14,630 nucleotides of DNA from Candidatus Hodarchaeota archaeon (GTDB lineage Archaea > Asgardarchaeota > Heimdallarchaeia > Hodarchaeales > YT1-039). Below, piece after piece: positions 1 through 7,005 of the stretch. The notes beneath the pieces are model-generated. The model saw only the letters and a list, made by a program, of their open reading frames with translations. It had not been told where the DNA came from and made no database searches. Numbering within the stretch: the stretch's first letter is position 1; each line of letters begins with the position of its first letter. Where the stretch lies: positions 1-14,630 of the forward strand of contig JAEOTF010000437.1 of the NCBI GenBank assembly GCA_016840025.1, written 5' to 3'. The position numbers were made by a program, and so were the translations under genes.

Positions 1-3
1 GTT

Positions 4-297
4 ATGGAAGTTACATTCAGCGATCACGCATTGAAAAAGATCAAGCTCTATCAACTGGACAGATCAAAGATCGAACAGATTGTTAAGAGTACCCGCCCAT
101 TATTTTTTGATACACAAGACAATACCTTTATTATAATTAGTGAGATTAAATTGAAAGTTGGAGTTCGACCAGCAATAATTCCAGTTATTATTGACGAAGA
201 AACTCGGAAAATTGTAACTATTTATCCATGTTCAAAACTAGATAAAGAAACAACAAGAAAAGTCAATAAAAAAAGGTGGCTCAAAACTGACCGATAA
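4..297 (+). CDS. DUF4258-like putative toxin of a TA pair
   Basis: The 97-residue product has the layout of DUF4258 proteins, small RelE/BrnT-like folds that often sit next to an antitoxin. It has a FSDHALKKI start (the fT.HA motif, residues 5-13), a short helix followed by a beta-rich core, and a late strand VTIYPC (residues 71-76), where the family usually has a TVYP-type strand. The C-terminus is very basic (KKRWLK), fitting RNA binding. The start at position 4 fits family length; too little upstream sequence is present to judge a ribosome site. The gene immediately precedes, and probably overlaps by 11 bases, a DUF2283 gene, a pairing seen in many archaea and cyanobacteria and thought to be a toxin-antitoxin unit. 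Toxicity is inferred from family and context, not from a visible active site. Confidence 0.7.
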   Translation: MEVTFSDHALKKIKLYQLDRSKIEQIVKSTRPLFFDTQDNTFIIISEIKLKVGVRPAIIPVIIDEETRKIVTIYPCSKLDKETTRKVNKKRWLKTDR

Positions 298-325
298 AAT
301 AAGAAAGAGTTGGTATGATGCAGAA

Positions 326-520
326 ATGGATATTCTTTATATCCAAGTTCGAGAAGGAGCGCTAGCAGATTCTCAAGAAGTGACTGAAGATATTAGATTT
401 GACGTTGATGAAAAAGGAAATGTATTGGGAATTGAAATTCACCATGCACGTAAGCGTGTACTAGAACCAGTATCCTCTGAAATTATTACTCTTGTAGAGA
501 AGAGTATGCAATCCGCATAA
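326..520 (+). CDS. DUF2283 putative antitoxin; true start probably upstream at 287
   Basis: DUF2283 proteins are about 60-75 residues long and match the pattern YD.e.D.lYI...g...es.ev...i..D.d..G.v.GIEI. Here DILYIQV, DSQEVTEDI, FDVDEKGNVLGIEI and the closing HHARKRV all fit. The first ATG (326) cuts through the family motif, because the in-frame codons just before it read WYDAE, the missing part of the YD.e.D.LYI signature. Reading further upstream gives TDKIRKSWYDAE with no ATG, GTG or TTG. The best candidate is a CTG at 287, eight bases after an AGGTG ribosome site at 274-278, inside the end of the DUF4258 gene. The protein is the likely partner of that gene. Family assignment is firm; antitoxin role is inferred from pairing. 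Confidence 0.8.
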   Translation: MDILYIQVREGALADSQEVTEDIRFDVDEKGNVLGIEIHHARKRVLEPVSSEIITLVEKSMQSA

Positions 521-726
521 AGAAACTATTACTCAATTACTTACATATCTCTCATACAAATCTAAGAGTAGATTGAAGGTTGTTAGAGGTTTCAAATGTA
601 GAAATTTCTGTATTCTTGTTAATGCTGAATGTTCACAGTGTAGTGTAGCTCAATTTATATCTAAATATCTAAACTACCTCTCTCTATAACGATGTCAATA
701 TAAGTTGATTGCAATCCAATACCATG

Positions 727-1374
727 TTATAACCGCTCCATATTGAGTTTTACCTTGTTACTCATCCCAGAACGGTCTCGAAACAGGATTCTCTTCCTTT
801 CAAGTCGCGATAAGAGTCTCGACATCATCATTTTTGAAACTTCCATTTGATCTGCAATTGATTGCTGATTCATACTTCCGTTATGAAAAAGGATCTCAAC
901 AACTTTGAGTTCGCTTTCAGATAGAATAGTCTCCCAGCGAAATTGAATAGTATCCCAAACTATTTGTGTAACGACATCTGTAAATGTCCCATTAGGTGTA
1001 ACTAAAATATTAGGGGGTGACGATGTAGGGGTATCTATTGCTGGATTAGCCATCCGATTATTCTTCAAATTCGCTATAATTTTCCCAATAGCATCTCTCT
1101 GATAGAAAGCAAATCCACTCACTCCAGAGGTAACTAATAATGATAAGACCGCTAGGAAGATGAAAAATCCATTCTGAGAGGAAGAGGATTTCCCATGGGC
1201 AACATACACCGAAATGTGAATATCAGGAAACTCCCGCGCCTGCGAAATAATTTCAACTATATCATTCATTCCTACAGATGCTTCTGGACTAATCGACAAT
1301 TTAATGCCAAGCTCTTGATACGGATTAAGATTGAACTCAGTAACATTACTCAATATCCAGTTTGGAGTTACCAC
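727..1374 (-). CDS. Membrane-anchored winged-helix (MarR-like) regulator, probably 5' truncated
   Basis: The product combines a beta-rich N-terminal part (residues 1-60), one membrane span around FFIFLAVLSLLV (about 69-91), a Pro/Ser/Thr linker (about 108-130) and a C-terminal winged helix-turn-helix (about 152-215). The recognition region is SIADQMEVSKMMMSRLL, followed by a wing with RDRSG. The architecture suggests an outward-facing sensor domain and a cytoplasmic DNA-binding domain, a common archaeal design; targets are unknown. The annotated start is a GTG at 1372-1374 without a clear ribosome site, and it falls inside the beta domain. The same frame stays open to 1491, adding repeats such as NVSAGQTIDV, but contains no start codon there. 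The gene has probably lost its signal peptide and first strands at the junction with the antitoxin relic beginning near 1480. Confidence 0.7.
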   Translation of the reverse strand: MVTPNWILSNVTEFNLNPYQELGIKLSISPEASVGMNDIVEIISQAREFPDIHISVYVAHGKSSSSQNGFFIFLAVLSLLVTSGVSGFAFYQRDAIGKIIANLKNNRMANPAIDTPTSSPPNILVTPNGTFTDVVTQIVWDTIQFRWETILSESELKVVEILFHNGSMNQQSIADQMEVSKMMMSRLLSRLERKRILFRDRSGMSNKVKLNMERL

Positions 1375-1413
1375 CCACGCATGAATGGAAAAATCTCTTT
1401 TATTTTTTAGCTT

Positions 1414-1473
1414 AACATCAAGAGTCTGACCTGTACTGACATTAACATCGATAGTTTGACCTGCACTGACATT
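1414..1473 (-). repeat. Tandem duplication of a 30-base coding unit
   Basis: Positions 1414-1443 and 1444-1473 are two adjacent 30-base copies differing at 4 bases. In the minus-strand frame that continues the winged-helix gene upstream, each encodes the ten-residue unit NVS(A/T)GQT(I/L)DV. The preserved frame and the amino-acid similarity suggest that this stretch was once translated as an extracellular beta-strand repeat. Confidence 0.7.
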
Positions 1474-1479
1474 CCCAGA

Positions 1480-1590
1480 ATGTCTGAAGAATTAACCAAG
1501 GAAGAGCATGAGGAAATCACTCAATTGCGAGCTGAGATGAAAGAAGGTGAGTTTGTAACTTTTGAAGATGTTTTTCCAGAGAGAGAGTAG
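1480..1590 (+). pseudogene. RelB-like antitoxin remnant (C-terminal piece)
   Basis: A 36-codon frame reads MSEELTKEEHEEITQLRA and ends VTFEDVFPERE, matching the C-terminal two thirds of the 55-residue antitoxin-like gene at 11691-11858. The DNA match runs from 1486 to 1598, with 104 of 113 bases identical to 11754-11866. The N-terminal helix of the intact copy is missing. The break coincides with the point where the minus-strand winged-helix frame loses its start, so the relic seems to have been inserted or recombined into that gene. An acidic helix followed by GE.VTF.DVF is typical of RelB-type antitoxins encoded directly before a RelE toxin. The remaining piece has an ATG, but no clear ribosome site precedes it. 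Confidence 0.6.
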
Positions 1591-1634
1591 TGTTTGAGAT
1601 TGTTTTCTCTAAACAAGATGTTAATTTTACCTAA
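1590..1634 (+). pseudogene. RelE-like toxin N-terminal stub
   Basis: A GTG overlapping the antitoxin stop by one base (TAGTG) opens a frame reading MFEIVFSKQDVNFT and then TAA. The first nine residues look like the first beta strand and turn of RelE/ParE toxins (typically MFEI.FSK.A...L). The frame ends after 14 codons, where a functional toxin would have about 80-90. The stop-start overlap is preserved in the second copy at 11858. This is a truncated remnant with no catalytic residues. Confidence 0.5.
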
Positions 1635-1662
1635 TATATGAGTTCCTTCCACAAGTAATTTC

Positions 1663-2121
1663 CTAACCTTCTGAATTTGATGTTTTGTCAAACTTGGGAC
1701 TAAATCTTTTTTCAATCTCACAGATGAATTCTTCAATCGTCTTAATTCCATTTACAACATCTTCATACAAAATGTTTGGATTGATAGCTAAATAACCGTG
1801 GACTAAAATGTTTCTTAAGCCTGCCAGTCCCTCTAATTGCGATTTATGTTCTTCCGACACAATTTCATTAGCTATCAAAATACTAATAATTTCACGATAA
1901 GATTCGGGTTTACCCCAGCCGAAATGGGCGATGATGTGATTCCCTATATCTAAGATTGCTTGAGCAGTTATTTGTAGACTTCTCTCGGTTATTAGTTGTT
2001 GGCGCATGTCTTTTTCATATTCTTCCTTGGTTGTTGTTGGGACTTCTTTTAAGTATGTTAACATTTTCCGAATTTTAGCAATCCTCGCTGCAACAATATC
2101 ATAGTCAATCGTGGCTATCAC
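1663..2121 (-). CDS. hepT: HepT-like HEPN ribonuclease toxin (DUF86)
   Basis: This is the toxin of an MntA/HepT module. HepT proteins are all-helical HEPN RNases of about 140 residues. The 152-residue product has the helix ERSLQITAQAILDIGNHII (46-64), the family's PESYREII (72-79), and the catalytic RX4HXY motif in full as RNILVHGY: R103, H108 and Y110. In studied systems MntA adds AMP units to that tyrosine and silences the toxin. The gene lies downstream of mntA and overlaps it by 17 bases, so the pair is co-transcribed and translationally coupled. All key residues are present, so the toxin should be active when unmodified. The C-terminal tail after about residue 140 is poorly conserved. 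It resembles the damaged hepT at 7006 but is not a close copy. Confidence 0.88.
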   Translation of the reverse strand: MIATIDYDIVAARIAKIRKMLTYLKEVPTTTKEEYEKDMRQQLITERSLQITAQAILDIGNHIIAHFGWGKPESYREIISILIANEIVSEEHKSQLEGLAGLRNILVHGYLAINPNILYEDVVNGIKTIEEFICEIEKRFSPKFDKTSNSEG

Positions 2122-2545
2122 TTCCTAGGATTGCATTTGATTGCCATTTATTGAAATTCTCTGCAAATGGTTTATAATCTAAGTATCGCAAAATAATCTC
2201 TTCTTCCACACGTTGTTTCTCATTAGGAGCATAATCATAAAAAAGAACTCCATCTTTTATGATATAATATGCTAGTGAAATTGTCGCGTCATTTAAAATG
2301 ATCAAGTCAATCGCTTTTTGCGTAAAAATTTCATCTAAACTTGCTAGAAGTTTTAGCCTATATTGATGACGTTGATAATTCGTCATCTCATCGTCTAAGT
2401 AGAGGGCAATGTCAAGATCACTCAAAGGACCTTCTAAATCTTTTATGATAGAACCAAATACGTAACCAAAATTAACAGGATACTTTTCTACTAATGTTAT
2501 TATATCCTGCAATTGAGGTAATTTCTTTCTTAATTTCGATAACAT
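2105..2545 (-). CDS. mntA: MntA-like minimal nucleotidyltransferase antitoxin
   Basis: This is the antitoxin of the MntA/HepT pair, a minimal nucleotidyltransferase that AMPylates the HepT toxin using ATP. The 146-residue protein shows the pol-beta superfamily signature GS...DxD as GSIIKDLEGPLSDLDIAL: G31, S32, D43 and D45. The third metal-binding carboxylate is D80 in AIDLIIL. The helix between the motifs (MTNYQRHQYRLKLLASL) and the C-terminal part from about residue 110 follow the family pattern. A TATA-like box (TTATAATA) lies about 35 bases upstream of the ATG. The gene overlaps hepT by 17 bases. All three acidic residues are kept, so it should be catalytically competent. Confidence 0.87.
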   Translation of the reverse strand: MLSKLRKKLPQLQDIITLVEKYPVNFGYVFGSIIKDLEGPLSDLDIALYLDDEMTNYQRHQYRLKLLASLDEIFTQKAIDLIILNDATISLAYYIIKDGVLFYDYAPNEKQRVEEEIILRYLDYKPFAENFNKWQSNAILGSDSHD

Positions 2546-2577
2546 TTATATCTCAGTTTTATTATTCTATATCGATC

Positions 2578-2585
2578 TATTATAA
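2578..2585 (-). promoter_or_regulatory. Putative TATA box of the mntA-hepT operon
   Basis: On the minus strand this reads TTATAATA, about 33-40 bases before the mntA ATG at 2545. It would give a leader of roughly ten bases with transcription starting about 26 bases downstream. The region is AT rich, so a chance match is possible. Confidence 0.35.
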
Positions 2586-2640
2586 GTAATTCTCCAAGAT
2601 GAATCTTATACATCTAAATTCAAAGATACTTAGTAAAGTA

Positions 2641-4437
2641 TCATGAGAGAACTTCTTGTCCGCTGAACTGCTTCTGATACAAATCCGCAAAAATTCCCTG
2701 TTTGTCCAACAGTTCCTGAAATGTCCCCATCTCTTGAATTTTACCATCTCCTAGAACAATAATATTGTCTGCCGATCGAACGGTGCTCAAACGGTGGGCA
2801 ATTAAAATTGCTGTTCTATTTTCAAGTATATTCTGAAGACTTTGTTGTATTATTAATTCAGTATGAGCATCGACGGAAGATGTAGCCTCATCTAATATGA
2901 GAATCTTCGGATCAGAAAGAAGTGCCCGTGCAAAACATAATAGTTGCCGTTCCCCTATTGATAGACGGGTGCCCCGTTCACCTACCTCTGCATCCAATCC
3001 AAGTCCCATTACAAAATCATAAGCCCCCACCCGAAGTAGGATTCGTTCAATTTCCTCATCGGTAACGTTTGGATTACCATATAATAGATTCTCTTTGATA
3101 GTCCCAGAAAATAAAAATGAATCCTGGGGAATAACAGAAAACCAATTTCTATATTCTTGGACGTCAAAATAACGAATATCTTTTCCGTCTAAGAGGATTT
3201 CTCCTTCTTTGAAATCATAAAACCGACATAGAAGATTTGTTATCGTTGTTTTTCCTGCGCCAGTATGACCTACTAGAGCTACGGTGCTTTTTGGAGGGAT
3301 AGTAAAATTTACTTTTGATAGGACAGGTGAACCTTCTGTTTCGTATGCAAAAGTAACCTCACGAAACTGGATTCCCCCTTGAATCTTGGAGGGTTTCTCA
3401 GAACCCCAAGGTACAACTGTTGATTCCCGGTCAAGGATGTCAAAAATCCGTTCTGTGGAAGCCATGGAAGCAAGAAAAGTATTAAAGAAGTTCGAAAGAA
3501 GGAATATAGGTCGTGAAATTCTTCCTAAATAAGCTAAGAAGGCTACTAATGTTCCTACGGTCATTGTTTCTTGACCCACTGAAACCCCTCCCACGGTTAA
3601 AACCAAGGCTGTCGCACAAGCAATGAGAATATCCATGGTAGGAAACATGATTGCGAATAACAATAATGCTTTGACACGGGCTTCATAATTCTCTAAATTT
3701 AATTCCTCAAATTCTTTTTGGAGATAATCTTCGGCGACGAATGCTTTTGATACCTTAATTCCAGAAATTGTCTCTTGATATGATCCTGTCACTTTCGCTA
3801 ACGTTGTTCTTGTCTTTTGCCATGCAATACGAGTTTTAATTCTGAGAAAAATGATAAAAGCAGCCAAAAAGGGGAAAAAAAATAACACTGTTAGAGCTAA
3901 GGTTGTATTTAGAAGGAATAGGATAATAAACAGAATAAAAAGAAAGATAGTGTTAACAAAAGCGTCAATAATTCCTGTTGACAAAAGGTCAATAAGTCGT
4001 TCTGTATCCGAGGTAACTCTTGAGATTATTCGACCAGTGGCTTCTTTGTGATAATATTCCATGTCTAATTTCTGTAATTTGTAAAAAGTATCTTTCCGAA
4101 TTTCTGTAACAATGTCCAATCCCTTGATTGTTGTAAAGTAGGATGAAATCACAGTTAATAAAAATGATATAAGAGCGACTATAAAATATAATATTGCAGT
4201 CAAGGCTAAACCATCAGCATCCCCTGGAATTATATAATCATCTATGGCTATTTTTAGAATAACGGGTTGGAGTATGTCAAGCAGCGTTCCTATAAACATC
4301 GCAATCAATGCTAAACCAAAAATATGCCGATATGGATACATATATTGCAGTAATCGCTTAATAAGCTCTTTGTCTGAATATTTTTTAGCCAGTAAATCTC
4401 TTTGATCCTCTTCATCCTTCTTATCTTTTTTTGTCAT
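2641..4437 (-). CDS. ABC exporter half-transporter, consensus-Walker B subunit
   Basis: This is a 598-residue fused membrane-ATPase half-transporter of the type IV exporter (ABCB/MDR-like) family. It has six predicted spans in residues 35-330 and a nucleotide-binding domain from about 355. Walker A is GHTGAGKTT (390-398), the Q-loop is Q438, Walker B ends LILDE with catalytic E517, and the switch histidine is H548 (IAHRLST). The signature is degenerate: LSIGE (492-496) rather than LSGGQ. It is the second gene of the operon, 16 bases after the partner, with ribosome site GAGG nine bases before its ATG. Complementary defects in the two subunits indicate a heterodimer of the TM287/288 or BmrCD type, where this chain supplies the catalytic glutamate of the working site. 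The substrate cannot be read from sequence; lipids or drugs are typical. Confidence 0.92.
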   Translation of the reverse strand: MTKKDKKDEEDQRDLLAKKYSDKELIKRLLQYMYPYRHIFGLALIAMFIGTLLDILQPVILKIAIDDYIIPGDADGLALTAILYFIVALISFLLTVISSYFTTIKGLDIVTEIRKDTFYKLQKLDMEYYHKEATGRIISRVTSDTERLIDLLSTGIIDAFVNTIFLFILFIILFLLNTTLALTVLFFFPFLAAFIIFLRIKTRIAWQKTRTTLAKVTGSYQETISGIKVSKAFVAEDYLQKEFEELNLENYEARVKALLLFAIMFPTMDILIACATALVLTVGGVSVGQETMTVGTLVAFLAYLGRISRPIFLLSNFFNTFLASMASTERIFDILDRESTVVPWGSEKPSKIQGGIQFREVTFAYETEGSPVLSKVNFTIPPKSTVALVGHTGAGKTTITNLLCRFYDFKEGEILLDGKDIRYFDVQEYRNWFSVIPQDSFLFSGTIKENLLYGNPNVTDEEIERILLRVGAYDFVMGLGLDAEVGERGTRLSIGERQLLCFARALLSDPKILILDEATSSVDAHTELIIQQSLQNILENRTAILIAHRLSTVRSADNIIVLGDGKIQEMGTFQELLDKQGIFADLYQKQFSGQEVLS

Positions 4438-4453
4438 CTAAATTTGCCTCGTA

Positions 4454-6262
4454 TTAATTATCCAATTCTTGCGCAATTTGTTCAAGAGCGATTTTTATAT
4501 CAGCCATACCTGCTTCTTGTGTTTCCCAAAGAATTGGATAGATTCTCCCACTCTTCATCAATTCATCATGGGTTCCTTCTTCGATTATTTCTCCCCGATT
4601 CATTATTATAATTCGACCAGCCATCTTGATCGTGGAAAGGCGGTGTGTATTAAAGATTACTGTATGTTTATAAGGAGAAAGCGTAAGGAATTCATCAAAA
4701 GCCTCTTGAAAAGCATTTTCTGTTGCTATATCAACAGAAGAGGTGGCATCATCGAGGATCATGATATTTGGTTTTCTTAGTAACATTCGCGCAATTGCTA
4801 TTCTTTGTTTCTGACCACCGCTTAGTGTTACTCCCCTTTCACCAATGATCGTGTCATATTTTTCGGGGAAATCTCGAACAAACTCGTCAACTTGAGAAAT
4901 TCTAGCTACCTCTTGGATTTCATCCATTGAGACCATAGGGACTCCAAAAGTTATATTTTCTGAAATAGAACGTCCAAATAAAAATGGCTCTTGATGGACA
5001 ATCCCAAATTTTTCTCGCCAGCTCTTAAGTTCCAGTTCCTGAAGATTAAAACTTTTATATGAAAAATTAGCTTTTATCAAACCCGTTGTAGGGTCATAAA
5101 ATCGGGGGATTAATGAGACTAAGGTACTCTTTCCCGAACCTGTTGATCCTAAAATCGCAACCTTCTCACCAGGATGAATTGTGAGCGAAATATTTGAAAG
5201 GACCAGTTTGGTATCATATGAAAATGTAACATCTTCAAATTGAATTGTTGGAGTTCCATCTGGACAAATAACCGCGTCTACATTATCTGAGACTTCTGTC
5301 GGTAATTCTAATAAAGTAAATACACGATTACCTGCGGCATGAACTCTTTGATAGACAATTAGTGAAAAAACCATAAAGCGAGTAGGCATAGCAAGCATCG
5401 CAAAGTAAGTGAAGAGAGTAACAAAGGCACCCGTACTCATTTCTTTTTCCATAACGAGGAGTCCTCCCAAGAAAATGAGAAGAGTTATTAGAAGGTTGAT
5501 CAAGAATAAAACCATAGGTAAGTAGATTGATCTAATTTTCAATGCTTCAGCTCGTAAGTCTCTATAAGCTAGATTATCTTTGTCAAACTTTTCCTTTTCC
5601 CTATCTTCGGCATTAAAAGCTCTAACTATTTGCATACCCGTAATACTCTCTTGAATAACTGTAGTCAAATGACCATATTGAGTTCTAATGTCAAAATATA
5701 ACGGCCCAAGTCGTCGAGAGGCAGAATAAGCTAGAATGAGTAGAGTAGGAGAAACAATTCCTATCAATAAGAATAGTCGAGTATCAATTGTAAATAGAAC
5801 CAGGTAGATCCCTATGTAAGATACGACAGCTTGAATGATGATTCGTTGGCCCCAGATCATGAATTCACTCATTGGCTCTAAATCTGTTGTTGCTCTAGCC
5901 ATTAAGTCGCCTGTATGGTGTTTATCAAAGAATGAAAGACTACTATTTTCATATTGCTCAAATAAGTCCTTTCGGATCTCATAAATTGCACTTTCTCCTT
6001 GAATATAGCCCATATATCGTCCAATGAAGAAAAAAATACCGCGAATTATCGCGATCACAACAATAATTAGAGCACCAGTTAAAACAATGTTGATGTGAAA
6101 ATTATCTTCTTCTAACGAATTCAAAATTGCATCTATTGTCCATCCTAAGATTAAAGGAATGGTTAATTCCAATATCTGGCTAATCATAACTAGTATAACT
6201 ACCCCAAAAGCAAGTTGCTTTCTACGTAAGAGGTAACTTAGAAAATATTTCAAGACATGCAC
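4454..6262 (-). CDS. ABC exporter half-transporter, degenerate-Walker B subunit
   Basis: This 602-residue half-transporter is the first gene of the exporter operon. Six membrane spans occupy about residues 15-310; the nucleotide-binding domain starts near 338. Walker A is GSTGSGKST (372-380), the Q-loop is Q424, the signature is canonical LSGGQ (480-484) and the switch histidine is H540. Walker B ends LILDDATSSVD, with aspartate D505 where glutamate is needed for efficient hydrolysis. In heterodimeric exporters this is the mark of the non-hydrolytic site, completed here by the partner's poor LSIGE signature. Its own LSGGQ completes the good site of the partner. The start is a GTG at 6260-6262, preceded by GGGGT; the in-frame sequence upstream has no ATG. 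The neighbourhood gives no hint of the cargo. Confidence 0.92.
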   Translation of the reverse strand: MHVLKYFLSYLLRRKQLAFGVVILVMISQILELTIPLILGWTIDAILNSLEEDNFHINIVLTGALIIVVIAIIRGIFFFIGRYMGYIQGESAIYEIRKDLFEQYENSSLSFFDKHHTGDLMARATTDLEPMSEFMIWGQRIIIQAVVSYIGIYLVLFTIDTRLFLLIGIVSPTLLILAYSASRRLGPLYFDIRTQYGHLTTVIQESITGMQIVRAFNAEDREKEKFDKDNLAYRDLRAEALKIRSIYLPMVLFLINLLITLLIFLGGLLVMEKEMSTGAFVTLFTYFAMLAMPTRFMVFSLIVYQRVHAAGNRVFTLLELPTEVSDNVDAVICPDGTPTIQFEDVTFSYDTKLVLSNISLTIHPGEKVAILGSTGSGKSTLVSLIPRFYDPTTGLIKANFSYKSFNLQELELKSWREKFGIVHQEPFLFGRSISENITFGVPMVSMDEIQEVARISQVDEFVRDFPEKYDTIIGERGVTLSGGQKQRIAIARMLLRKPNIMILDDATSSVDIATENAFQEAFDEFLTLSPYKHTVIFNTHRLSTIKMAGRIIIMNRGEIIEEGTHDELMKSGRIYPILWETQEAGMADIKIALEQIAQELDN

Positions 6263-6455
6263 ATTGGAACCCCATATCCAAAATAAAGCCGAGTTACAGT
6301 TAATTCCATCGTTAATAGTCTTCTTCTATGTCTAATCCATCAAAAGATAGAGCTTATTAAGTTTGATTGTTAACGTATTCCATCATATCTTCAAATAAAA
6401 TCAAGTATTTAGTGACTGAAAAAATACTTCTTAAACCAAAATTGAAGAGGTAGCG
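6263..6455. other. Divergent intergenic region, no gene seen
   Basis: This AT-rich stretch separates the start of the exporter operon (minus) from the second mntA module (plus) and must carry both promoters. Several TA-rich blocks occur, but none stands out enough to call. No conserved RNA or inverted repeat was recognised. Confidence 0.4.
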
Positions 6456-6545
6456 ATGGAACTATTAGAGAAAGAAATTAGAACGACTACGAAGATCTTA
6501 AATAAATGTCAATATGTTAATGCTGTTATCAGCAGTGAGTTATAA
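6456..6545 (+). CDS. Possible 29-residue leader ORF coupled to mntA2
   Basis: A short frame (MELLEKEIRTTTKIL ... NAVISSEL) starts with an ATG four bases after a good ribosome site GAGGT (6447-6451). It ends in a TAATG overlap with the ATG of the following nucleotidyltransferase. Good initiation signals and a stop-start overlap suggest that it is translated and coupled to the next gene. I do not recognise the peptide. It might be a leader, or the remnant of an earlier gene. Confidence 0.35.
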   Translation: MELLEKEIRTTTKILNKCQYVNAVISSEL

Positions 6546-6997
6546 TGGTATTTCGGGAACAGGAAGAGATAGATTCCAGTCAAGCTCTTCTTAATAAGTT
6601 AAAAAGGGATTTAAATTCCTTATTTCACGAGTTTGACATTAAATTTGCATATCTTGGAGGATCGTGGGCAAGAAATCAACAACACTGGTGGAGTGACATC
6701 GATATATTTGTTTCATTCCCAAAATATGAGGATACTACTAGTAAAGGAAAATTAACACTCTGGACAGAATTGAATGTTAAAGCATGGGAAATGACTAAAC
6801 TTGAGACCCTTGAGATAATAATTCTTGAATATCTCCCCCTTTATATTCAATTCAGAGTAATCTCTCAGGGATTAATAATCTACGAAAAATCTGAAGTGTA
6901 TAGAACTCAATTCATTGAGAGATTGCTCAACGAGTATTATGACTACATCATTTGGTATAAAAATTATCTTAATCAATCTTTAAGCACTATAAATTAG
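6545..6997 (+). CDS. mntA: MntA-like nucleotidyltransferase antitoxin, second module
   Basis: This 150-residue nucleotidyltransferase is of the MntA type. The signature is GSWARNQQHWWSDIDIFV, with G39, S40 and catalytic acids D51 and D53. The position of the third metal ligand is glutamate (E90 in TLEIIIL) rather than aspartate, so activity may be altered. The C-terminal half (from about 110) resembles other MntA proteins that contact HepT. The ATG overlaps the stop of the 29-codon frame upstream; an in-frame TGA shortly before it excludes a longer start. The ribosome site of the next gene (AGGTG) overlaps this gene's stop codon. The HepT partner is inactivated, so this antitoxin may have no target or may act on another HEPN protein such as the intact HepT at 1663-2121. 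Confidence 0.82.
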   Translation: MVFREQEEIDSSQALLNKLKRDLNSLFHEFDIKFAYLGGSWARNQQHWWSDIDIFVSFPKYEDTTSKGKLTLWTELNVKAWEMTKLETLEIIILEYLPLYIQFRVISQGLIIYEKSEVYRTQFIERLLNEYYDYIIWYKNYLNQSLSTIN

Positions 6998-7005
6998 GTG
7001 TTAGA

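Noticed and set aside
521..726. Possible gene or RNA between the DUF2283 and winged-helix genes
   Set aside because: No open frame with a ribosome site, no clear hairpin and no known RNA motif was found in these roughly 200 bases.
1195..1410. Plus-strand frame within the winged-helix gene
   Set aside because: It is antisense to a coherent membrane and wHTH protein and shows no recognisable domain.
1414..1473. Two 30-base repeats considered as a minimal CRISPR array
   Set aside because: The copies are directly adjacent with no spacers, only two exist, and they encode an in-frame ten-residue protein repeat.
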